A stretch of DNA of 64,000 bases from Euphorbia lathyris (Eukaryota > Streptophyta > Magnoliopsida > Malpighiales > Euphorbiaceae), in the NCBI RefSeq assembly GCF_963576675.1, contig NC_088913.1, positions 2,051,001-2,115,000 on the forward strand, given 5' to 3'. Position numbers and translations under genes: made by a program. Below, piece by piece: positions 44,205 to 53,834 of the stretch (position 1 is its first letter; every line of letters begins with the position of its first letter). Under the pieces are notes generated by a model. The model did no database searches and was not told where the DNA came from. It saw only the letters and a program-made list of their open reading frames with translations.

Positions 44205-47017
44205 ATGACTAAGATTTCCGTAAACATCTCCGGTGCTGGTCACCCTAAGACCAGTTCCAATGAACCTTCCAGGCATTCTACTCTGCCTGAAATGACTAAG
44301 GCCACTACACCGAGCAAAGGCAAAGCTGGCCAAGCCACCTCCTCTAAAGGAAAGCCAACCAAAGTCAGAACCTATACTAAGGTCTTCGAAAACGTTAGAG
44401 AATGGAAGATTGACTTCTCAAGATGGTTCTCTGAGGCTTTCGTAGAAACCGAGCAACCATTCTGTGAATGGATATCGAAGAATGGCTGGACGGAGCTGTT
44501 CTCAATCAGAGATCCAACTTACCCAGACTTAGTAAGGGAATTCTACCATAATCTGCGGGTTGCTGACGATAACCAGGACCACCTAGTAACTGTGGTAAAA
44601 GAGAAAACAATTTTTGTCAACCCTACCTACCTTGCCAACTTGCTCAAACTGAAAAATGAAGGAACAAAACTGAGGAGGAAGGGTGATCATGAAGGAACTG
44701 GGTACTTAGCCACCTTCTGCAAGCCCGCTGGCCATTCTGGAGAAATCTCCAGTTCCTCAATGGGCCAGCACCAAAAGATGGCACACTACCTGCTGACCAA
44801 TTATATCTTCCCGAAGATAAATTGCACCAGCTCAGCTACAAATTTTGAGCAATGCTTCGTATGGCATATGCTGACCTACAAGCCCATTAATATGCCAGTT
44901 TTCTTAATTGCTGGCTTCCAAAGGAGCACTGGAACTTTAAGGCTGGGCTCACTCATTACCAGAATCCTCATAGACCATCAGATTGACCTATCCGAGGAAA
45001 CTGAGGCCCAAGGCTCCGAGATCACAGCTGCTGCGCTGCGTGCCCCGAAGTTTAACCAACCAATTAAGAAAGCCAAAGGTGGTGATCAGCCTACTGAGGA
45101 GACTGTCCCAAATAAGGACATAAGAACAAAGGCTCCAGCTGGCAGCAAAAGGAAAGCTGTTGGGACTCCTTCAAAAGATGCTGAGTCTCCGGCCAAGAAG
45201 CTGAAGTCAGTTGCTCAAAAAGGTCAGGAGAGACCTAAGTCAGCTGAGAAGAGAAATAGGCAAGATGTGCCTGACACAGAAGAAAGAAGTCTTCAGAGCT
45301 GACCCCTATTGATGCTATCCCCACTGACATCATTGTTCCTGGTGACTCTCACTTCACATAATGTCAGGGAACTGAAGTTGAGCATCAAGAAGACGATGTG
45401 CAACTGGATGATCACTTCATCACACAGGTTGAAGAAGAGCTAGAAGAAGACGAAGGGAATGATCAACAGGAGGAAGAAGAAAGTGGTCAGGATGACACTG
45501 AGGAGATAGTCAGTGAAGAGGAAGCTGCTGACCCAACTAATACTGAGTTGGCCGCAGAAGAAGAACAAGAACAAACTGACCAGCTCAATGCTGATCAATA
45601 AGAGACTTCTCCTCCTCACTCAGTACAGTCTATCCCAGCTGACACTACACCTCCTCGAAGAAGAAGACTAGTAAAGGCAAGTCAGACAACTGTCATTGAC
45701 CTTCCTGTCCAGAAGCTGGCCAAAGATCCTTCTACACTTAAGCTAAAGTTTTTCAGTAAACAAACTTCTTATTCTTTACCAGTTTCTCTTGAAAAGCAAG
45801 CCTCTGTTTCTTCACAACAGGAACAAGCCGACTTGAATGCTTCTGCCAACCCTACAAGTCAAACCGAGCAAGTTCTCAATAATGTTGCTGCTCCAAGCAC
45901 TGTGCTGACTCAGGAAACTGCTGCCACTGTCAGCACTGAACCCATTCAGCCTACTTCTGCCTCAACAATCATTCATGCCGATCAATCATCTCTACAAGAG
46001 AACCAAGTGCAGATTAACAACCCCCTTCTAGTCACTAACCATGTCGTCCCTGAGAAAAATCCGACTCCTCCATCAACTGGTCACACTGAGGAAACTCGGC
46101 AACCTGATAAAGGATCACTCAGCTATCTGCATGCCACCGAGTCTGGTAGTCAACTCATCAACTCGGTGCAGTCATTAATCAAGGATCTTCATCAAAATGT
46201 TGAACCTACTGCTGGGTCTACCAACAATGAGTCAACTCAGCTGTCCCAAGTCACTCAGCTTTTAAATGACGTTAAAGGACTAAAGGATCTGCTAAGTGTT
46301 ATGATCTCTATTCAAACACAACAGTCCAAGCAGGACTCAATAACAAAGCTGGCTGAGATCCAACTGACAATGGCTCAACATCTCAACACTCTTTAGGAAC
46401 AATTCCAGACCCTGTCAACTTCGAACACTCAATATGCACCTTCTTCTGAAGTTAAGATGCTCTTTGCCCAGCTTCACACTGAGCAAAACAAGACCAATGA
46501 TCATCTGGCTTCCTACTCTCAATGCTCGGTGGAGCAAATAAGCGAAGCCGTTCATTTGCTGAACTTGAATAAGCAAGAGATGGACACTGACCAGATGAAG
46601 CAGAATGAGATACTGGTCACTACCCAAAAGACCTTCACCCATGTGCGTCATTACAATATCCAGCGTCAATATTATGACTTAGCCCTGCTGAAGACATTTT
46701 ATCAAGTGTTTGCTGCACTGTCAGATACAATTACTTGGGTGGGTAAGTCTCAAGCCTACATACTGAGCATGCTCAGCGCAGCTGAACTCGGTATACCTCA
46801 AGAGGTCTTGGATGAAGGCGTTGTTGTCTTCGACGGCATCAATGAAAGTGCCGACAAGTTTAAGGAGTTGTCCGCCACACTGACCAACGCGGTCCTAACC
46901 GACTCCTTTAGAATTCCTCCTCCTCCCGATGCTGACAAAATGGGGGAGAAAGAACAAGCTAGAACTCAGCAGGAGGCTGCTAGAAGTAGTCAGTCTAAGC
47001 ATAAGAAGAAGAAATAG
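44205..47017 (+). pseudogene. Sirevirus A third ORF (env-position, function unknown)
   Basis: Starts at ATG 44205. Open to 45302 (365 codons), then a frameshift, a TAA at about 45359, TAA at 45599-45601 and TAG at about 46394, with clear continuity across them; full length would be about 930 codons. The N-terminal 120-260 region (RWFSEAFVETEQPFCEWISK, FYHNLRVADDNQDHLV, AHYLLTNYIFPKI, FVWHMLTYKPINMPVFLI) resembles PF20167. A Lys/Pro-rich linker, a very acidic block (EEELEEDEGNDQQEEEES), a Ser/Thr/Pro/Gln-rich region and heptad-like C-terminal helices follow, ending in a KKKK tail. No signal peptide or clear membrane anchor is visible, so an envelope role is not supported by sequence. The ATGGGGGAG within KMGEKEQ near the end doubles as a polypurine tract. 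Confidence 0.8.
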
Positions 47018-47463
47018 AAATCGGCTAATTCAGTCTTGTTCTTTGCTTTGTAGTTTCTATGTTTCTTTTTGCTTATCTTTTTGTTGTATATGCTGACTAC
47101 TTTATTTCAATACAATACTTGCATCTTTTATCCAAACTTGAGTTATTTTATATGATGCTGAGTATTATGTTATTATGTATCTTCAAATACATCAACTGTG
47201 TTTACTGTTTATAATACTTGTTGATTGTATGCTATGTTGATAAAATGTTTGACATCATCTTGTATGCTTATTAAACACTGTCTCATAAGACCCATTGAAC
47301 AATAAAATACTCAGCGCTCTCTGAATGTTAAATCTTCCGCTTAACACTGAGTAAAATAGAATATGTTCCATGAGCTGACCTATATCTGAAAACTGACCTT
47401 AGACTTACTCGATTAAACCTTAAAATGTTTAGAGTAAAACTAAGTCAGTAGCTCAACCCTTAC

Positions 47464-47561
47464 GGGGGAGTCTGCTAAGTAATATTAGGCCAACTATCAT
47501 GGGGGAGCTTAACACTGAGTTCCTCGCTGAATAGTTTTTCCAACATCAAAATGGGGGAGTT
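47464..47561 (+). promoter_or_regulatory. Multiple polypurine tracts before the 3' LTR of A
   Basis: GGGGGAG occurs at 47464-47470, 47501-47507 and 47553-47559. The last, AAAATGGGGGAGT, lies directly against the LTR and should be the plus-strand primer. A fourth copy lies in the third ORF at about 46941-46947. Repeated polypurine tracts are described for Sireviruses. Confidence 0.8.
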
Positions 47562-48856
47562 TGTTGACACACCTTTCCACATGATTTTGATTTGACAAAA
47601 TTAATTAAGTAAAATTAAATATATTCTAAACACACTAAGTTTAAATGCTTTAATTTATTACACTAATGTGTTTGTTCAATGTTGAGTTAAATTGTTTATA
47701 AGACATAAAGACTAAAAGGCTTAAAGCCCAATACGGAAGTCAAAGCCCAAGTCAAACAGATTAAGACCACTCGGCCCGCGTGTGCAAAACGCTGTCGTTG
47801 TGTACAAAACGCAGCTCAACGAAAGAAGGATCGAGAAGACCTTCGTTGAACAACTTCGGAACGAAGCTGCTGAGTTGTATCGACAAAGAGTACAAGACAG
47901 CAACTGAGCAAGAACAACTTCCAGACAAAGTATTTCTACTTTGGGTAAAGTTCAGAAGACACAGAAAGCTGTCTAGTTGACCTTACCATAAATGGAGAGA
48001 CATTCTGCAAGACTGACTAAAAGCTGCTCAGCACTGACCGAAGACAGAAGATACTTGAATCTGATTGGCCAAGAGCACTGAGCAGGACTGAGTGACAACG
48101 ACAGGAAGCCGTTTCCCTCCAACGGTTATTTCGAAATTCGAAATGACTGATGCCTCAGACGTCTCTATAAATAGGGCCTTTCAGTTGCTTCATTCCAAGC
48201 AGAACTTTATCAAGCCATTACGCTGACCAAAATTCTACTCAAAGTTCTGTGAGAAAAAGCAAAGCAAATACTTACACCAAATTCTATATCTTTCGTGTAA
48301 AAGTCTAGAGTGATTATTCAATCATCTAAGGTGTCTTAGCAATTGTTGTTTAGGACAAATCTTTATCATTTCTAGAGATTAGAAAGGAGAGGCTGAGTAC
48401 TCGATTATAATACTCATCGAGAGATTAGGAGTGAGTAGAGGTATAGAGGAAGGTACTTTTGTTATACTCAACTTCTAAGTTGTAAAAGGGTTGATGCTCT
48501 ACCGTTAAAGAGCTCAGTAGAGAATTAGGAGTGGATAAATCTGCTGAGTAACATCTTTCTAACCTTAAACTCCTTAATATATATATTGCTTGCTTAAACA
48601 AAACTGACCAAGTAAAGAGGTCACGCTGAGTTGTGTGAATTGAGTATCTGAGTTCAGGAATAGACTCAAGTGCTATCTCCTGACTCAAAGAAAGAAGCTG
48701 ACTTAGTCACCAGTTGACTAAGCTAGTGTCTTAATTTACTCAGCGCGCTGTGTAATCCTTTTTCAAAGAAAAAGAAGTCAGCCTTAACGTACTAAAATTT
48801 TAAATAGTTCCTATCCCCCCCTTGGAACTAACTTGTTACGTTATAAGGGACCAACA
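47562..48856 (+). repeat. 3' LTR of Sirevirus A
   Basis: 1295 bp, from TGTTGACACACC to GGGACCAACA. TATAAATAG at 48166-48174. The inverted GAGTAC motif is mutated here (about 48392-48416). A deletion of about 50 bp relative to the 5' LTR lies near 48530. BC reverse transcriptase coding resumes immediately after it. Confidence 0.95.
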
Positions 48857-50638
48857 TACGTTTCCCTGTTTGATTCCTCGGTTTAGGCACTAGATCCCAT
48901 TTTGTTCCTATGGTCTTTTGATTCCTCAGTTTAGGCACTAGATCCCATACTTCGTTTCTCTTGAATTGATCAAGTTCCTCTTGCATTGCATTTATCCAAA
49001 ATTCATCGTGCTCAGCTTTTGAGAAGTTTTTCGGTTCATGAACTGAAACGAACGCAACATTACTGAGATATCTCCTGAGTTGATTTCTGTTCATCAGGGT
49101 GTTCTCAGCAGCATCAAGAATGGACTTCTCTAAGTGTCCTCTTGGAATCTTGATCTCTTTTGGCAGTGTTTAGTTTTCAGAAGTCGGTGTTTCAACAATC
49201 TCTGCAGGATTATATTGGTCAGCAAAGATAATTTCAGGTTCGTTCTTACCATTGGTCAGCCCTTGAGGTTGTGACTCAGTGGCTCCATTTTGGTCAACGG
49301 AAGCTGAGCATGGGTCATCTTCGATAGGTTGACTTATTTTCCCTGCAGGGTCAATTTCATCGAACTCAATATGTACAGACTCTTCTACGACTTGAGTTCG
49401 TTTATTAAATACCCTATATGCTTTGCTGTTTGTTGAGTACCCTAAGAAGACAGCTTCATCAGCTTTTGAATCAAACTTAGCAAGGTTGTCTTTAGTGTTT
49501 AAAATAAAGCATTTGCAACCAAAGGCATGAAAATATCCAATGTTGGGTTTTCGTCCTTTCCAAAGTTCATAGGGGGTTTTCTTAAGTATAGGTCTAACTA
49601 GAGCCCTATTGAGTATATAGCAAGCTGTATTGACAACTTCACCCCATAAATACTTTGGAAGCCTATTCTCACTTAGCATTGTCCTAGCTATTTCAACTAA
49701 GGTCATGTTCTTCATTTCAACTACCCTATTTTGTTGAGGAGTTCTAGGAGCAGAAAAATTGTGGTTAATGTCGCTGACTTCACAGAATTCGTCAAACTGT
49801 TGGTTTTTGAATTCTCCGCCATTATCACTTCGGATGTGAGCTAATTTTAGGTCTTTGTCATTTTCAAGCTTTTTAACTAATGTAGAAAACATCTCAAAAG
49901 CTTCATCCTTTCTACTCAGTAGGATGATCCAAGTGTACCGAGAAAAGTCATCTACAATGACCAAGGAAAATCTCTTACCACCCAAGCTCAGCGGCTGGAC
50001 TGGTCCGAAAAGATCCAAGTGTAGCAACTCTAATGGACGCTTGGTTGAAACTACATTTTTGCTTTGAAAAGATTTTTTAGTTTGTTTGCCTTGCTGACAA
50101 GCATTACACAATTGATCCTTCTCAAACCCGAGTTTGGGTAATCGCTCAACTAATTGCTTTCTTGCTAATTTGGCTAGGAGGTCCATGCTTACATGACCAA
50201 GTCTCCTATGCCATAGCCAGGAATTATCTTCCTTTGACACTAAGCATATATTCTTTGAAAACTTCTCTTCTAAGTTAAGCATGAAAACATTTTCAACACG
50301 AGGGGCAGTTAAAATCAACTCATTTGTTTTTCCCTCGAGTATCCTACACTCAGTGGCATCAAATACAACCTTTCTACCGCTGTCACACGGCTGAGCTACG
50401 CTCAATAGGTTATATTTAAGACCCGTGACTAGGGAGACTGACTCAATAGTAGGATTACCACCAACGGTACCTGACCCTACTATCTTACCCTTTTTGTTGT
50501 CTCCAAAACTTACATTTCCTCCTCGTTTATGCACAAGTGTGATGAACTGAGTTTCATCACCAGTCATATGCCTCGAGCATGCGCTGTCAATGTACTATAG
50601 CTTTGACTTTTCCATGCACCTCAGGCTCACATGAAATT
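48857..50638 (-). pseudogene. BC pol: protease, integrase and N-terminal reverse transcriptase
   Basis: Minus strand: YIDSACSRHMTGD near 50580, open frame 50567-49170 with LGHVSMDLLAKLARK, CNACQQGKQTKKSF, the integrase core VIVDDFSRYTW, IRSDNGGEF and PQQNRVVEMKNMTLVE (family RKNRT mutated), then SGELWKG-type and GCKCFILN blocks and the FLGYSTNSKAYRVF region. A stop at 49172 precedes RT residues [18 protein letters not shown] and EELDQFKRNEVWDLVPKLRN. The last stretch contains a local duplication of WDLVPK.RNQ before it meets element A's LTR end at 48856. Confidence 0.92.
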
Positions 50639-50641
50639 GAA

Positions 50642-52339
50642 CTAGTTATCTTTAGGTACCCAATTCTTTTTGGGTCCTCGTTTGTTAGAGTCAGCAGGTG
50701 AAACATCATTTTTAATTTTGTGACGACATACATTTATGGTGTGGCCATCTTTTCCACAAAAGTCACAATAAACTACCCTTTGAGGGTATTTCCATTTTTG
50801 GTCAGCTCGATTGTGCTGAGCATGCCAACATACCTTTGTGGTATGTGCTTTCTTTCCGCAGAAGTCACATTGGACATTCTACTGAGTATTCCACCTTCGT
50901 TGACTGGTACCTGAGTACTCATCTTTTGGATGGAACCTCTTCTTAGCCGATGTACTCAGCTGGTTCTGTACTGATGTGATGTCCTTTCTCAGTTTCTTAG
51001 AAACTGATTGGACTTCAGAGACAAACCTATGCATGATTTTTAGATTTTCATCTTGCCTAGTGTTGTCCTGAAGGAGATGTCGAAGATCACTGAGTTTGAT
51101 CTCCTCAATCTCATCACATCGCCTGCTGAGTGCTCTTATTTTCTTGTTACACTTTTTGATCAGTGTATAGAGATCACTCAGGGCATTTATCATTTCATTT
51201 CTGAGCAAAGGAAGAGATGTTACCTCGGTTGAGTGTTCCTCATGGTCAGACCTATCAGAGAGGTCAGCTTGCTCAGAGAGACATTGGTCAGCAGATTCGT
51301 CAGCCATGAAACAGATATTTGCTGACTCGATGGCATCAGCTTCTGATGAGGTTGACTCATCACTATCACTCCAAGTAGGACAACTTGATTTGATGTGCCT
51401 GGATTGATGGCATTCAAAGCAAGTGACAGGCTTTGAGCTGTCCTTCTTGTGTCTGCTGTCACTGGACTCAGCTTTATACTTGTCACCTTTTCTAAATGAT
51501 CTTCTGCTGTATTTGTCATTCTTTTGAAACAGCTTCTTCATCTTTCTGGTGAACATAGCCATCTCCTCATCATTTGATGAGTCAGCATCAGTTGAGTCAG
51601 CTTTCATGACAAGAGATTTTTGCTTCTTGTCTTCAGACTTTTCTTTCACTTCAAAGTTCTTCATTGAGATCTCGTGGGTCAGCAGAGATCCAATGAGTTC
51701 ATCATATTTATATGTGGTCAGGTCTTAAGCTTTTTCAACGACTATTTTCTTTGCATGCTAGGTCTTGGGGAGACTTCTCAAGATTTTCTTCACCTGTTCT
51801 TCTTCTGTGAAGTTCTTGCCGAGTCTCTTAAGTTCATTTATGATGTTAGTGAATCTTGCATTCATCTCTAAGATGTCTTCGTTATCATTCATCTCGAATA
51901 ACTCATATAGCCGCATATGCTGATTCACTTTGGACTCCTTGACCTTGCTAGTTCCTTCATAGGTCACTTCTAGCTTCTTCCAGATTTCTTGTGCTGACTC
52001 ACAACCTGAAATTTTATTGTATTCTGCAGCATCTAATGCACAGTGAAGCATATTGATAGTCAAAGCATTATTTTGTAATTTCTTAAGGTCATCTTCTGAC
52101 CACTTAGACTCACTCTTGACAGATTTTACTCCGTCAATGATTTCATAGGGAACAAACGGGCCTTGGACTATAGCCAGCCATGCACTCATGTTTGTTGCCT
52201 AAATGAAGTTTTTCATTCTGTTCTTCCAAAATGTATAATTAGATCCAAAGAACAGAGGAGGCCGACAAATTGATAATCCCTCAGGGAGTATCTGGGTAGT
52301 TTGATTTCCTGGAAGGAAACGAGTGATGTTCTCAGCCAT
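50642..52339 (-). pseudogene. BC gag
   Basis: Starts at ATG 52339 (MAENITRFLPGNQ) and ends at TAG 50644-50642. Stops lie near 52200 (in KNFI-stop-ATNM) and near 51764 and 51725, so it is broken. The capsid helices match D and A. A CCHC knuckle CFECHQSRHIKSSC is at about 51410, a coiled-coil-like middle follows, then CDFCGKKAHTTKVC and CDFCGKDGHTINVC near 50870 and 50770. Ends GPKKNWVPKDN. Confidence 0.92.
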
Positions 52340-52387
52340 TACAGGGATCAGCTCAAGATAGTTTTATCTTGAATAGTGAGCTACTGC

Positions 52388-52399
52388 GCTCTGATACCA
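52388..52399 (-). promoter_or_regulatory. Primer binding site of BC
   Basis: The plus strand reads GCTCTGATACCA, the complement of TGGTATCAGAGC, 2 bp from the LTR end at 52402. Confidence 0.92.
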
Positions 52400-52401
52400 C
52401 T

Positions 52402-53829
52402 TGTTGGTCCCGTGTAACGTAGTACGATTAGTTCCAAGGGGGGGTTAGGAACTAATGTAACTTTTTCACTTAATAATGCTGACTTAATTAAATGTTTAAC
52501 AGTTTAACTCGACTTTAGGTCAGCAAGGCTGAGTGAGATGTGAGACAGCTTTAATCAAATACTGACTAGAGCTGTTTCGATTGTGAGTTGGGAAGTAACA
52601 CTTTAGGTCAGCTTCTAACTCAACACTCTAATTACTCAGTGTCAGCTTATACAAATTATTTACTAAGCAATTTAAGCAAGCAACACATACATATATATAT
52701 ATCAAGAGAAAGGGTTAGAGATTACTCAGCAGACTTATCCTGGTTCGGCCTCTCCGCCTACGTCCAATCCCTAGAATCCCTCCGGGCTTTTTCAATCCTC
52801 TACTGAGCTCTTTAAAGGTAGAGCACAAACCGTTTACAATAGCAGCTGAGTATGCAAGAGTATCGTCCTCTATTCGTCTACTCAATCCTATTTAACAATG
52901 AAAACTATAACCGAGTGTTCAGATTTTCTCTACCACTGAGTACTATAACTGAGTACTCAGCTTCACTCTTCTAACCTTTACAATTGATACAAGATTGTTC
53001 TCACAAAACGAAGAACACTTTAGATGAATACAATTCACTCTAGACTTTTTACACAATGATTGGAATTTGGTGTAAGAACTTGCTTTTTCTAATTAGATAG
53101 CTTCTCTTTTGGATCTTTAACTTCGTGAAGATTTTGCTTGTCTGTTTCTCTCTTATATTTTCGACAAATGATCCAAGTGATGAACTTGTCCATTTATAGT
53201 CATTTCTGAAGCTTCAATGATTTGAATTTAGACATATCCGTTGGAGTAAATGGTCTTCTTTCGTCATTGATAGGTCAGCTTACAGAATTGCAGGCCAATC
53301 CTGTCGTCTGTTTTTAGTAGAGGCCAGGTTTGCCAGTTTCGTCTTCTTGCGCCAGGTTCGTCTTCTAGCGCCAGGTTTGTCTTCTTGCCAAACTCCAGAT
53401 GGTCCATGCGTCTTGAAAAGGTCCTTGCAATAGATTTTCGAGGCTTCTGAAATGTGTCAGACTTTGTCTCACAAGTTGACGGATAATTGGACGCTGACTT
53501 GATTATCACTCAGATTGACTTTATCGGCGTCTTGAATACTGCTCAGCTCGACTTTGCAGCTTCGCCTTCAAGCTTTCCTGAAGAAGACATTTCTATTGTA
53601 ACGCTGAGTTGTGTTCCACTCAGCTTCTGCTGTGTGTTATGCTTATGCTGACTTTGTTCTATCTTTCTTTTATAGACTCTTGGTTCCTGTTCTTGTTAGT
53701 TAACTTACTCAACATTGAACAAATACATTAGTACAATTAAATCAAAGCACTTAAATTTAATTGTCTTAATCATGGGATTAACTTAAATAATTTTGTCAAA
53801 TCAAAATCATGTGGAAAGGTGTTTCAACA
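52402..53829 (-). repeat. 5' LTR of Sirevirus BC
   Basis: 1428 bp from TGTTGGTCCC to GTGTTTCAACA. Contains the U5 hairpin GATTAGTTCC...GGAACTAATG with a G-run loop (about 52428-52458) and the inverted motif ACTGAGTACT...GAGTACTCAG (52935-52960). It belongs to a different LTR subgroup from A and E, closer to the solo LTR at 4247-5730 and to D. Confidence 0.94.
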
Positions 53830-53834
53830 GATCA

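Larger units (their letters stand above)
35342..48856 (+). mobile_element. Sirevirus A (Ty1-copia), nearly complete, inserted in BC
   Basis: 5' LTR (35342-36229, lacking about its first 456 bp), primer site, gag (split by an RTE LINE), protease-integrase-RT-RNase H, third ORF, polypurine tracts and 3' LTR (47562-48856). Its right end joins BC's RT sequence at TACGT; the left join is inside the LTR, so the target duplication was lost. Sampled LTR identity is about 98%. All genes carry stops or frameshifts, so it is not autonomous now. Confidence 0.9.
25805..53829 (-). mobile_element. Sirevirus BC (Ty1-copia), nested and split by element A and two solo LTRs
   Basis: On the minus strand the order is 5' LTR (53829-52402), methionine-tRNA primer site, gag, protease-integrase, N-terminal RT, then the inserted element A (48856-35342), C-terminal RT and RNase H, a third ORF, polypurine tract and 3' LTR (26927-25805, truncated). 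RT coding on the two sides of A covers different parts of one protein, with about 115 codons missing, so the two halves belong to one element. The 3' LTR has lost about 300 bp at its outer end, so no target duplication can be checked against GATCA at 53830-53834. Sampled LTR divergence is about 4-5%. Confidence 0.85.

Noticed and set aside
44205..47017. Retroviral envelope glycoprotein call
   Set aside because: No signal peptide, fusion peptide or clear transmembrane anchor is visible; only the genomic position suggests it.
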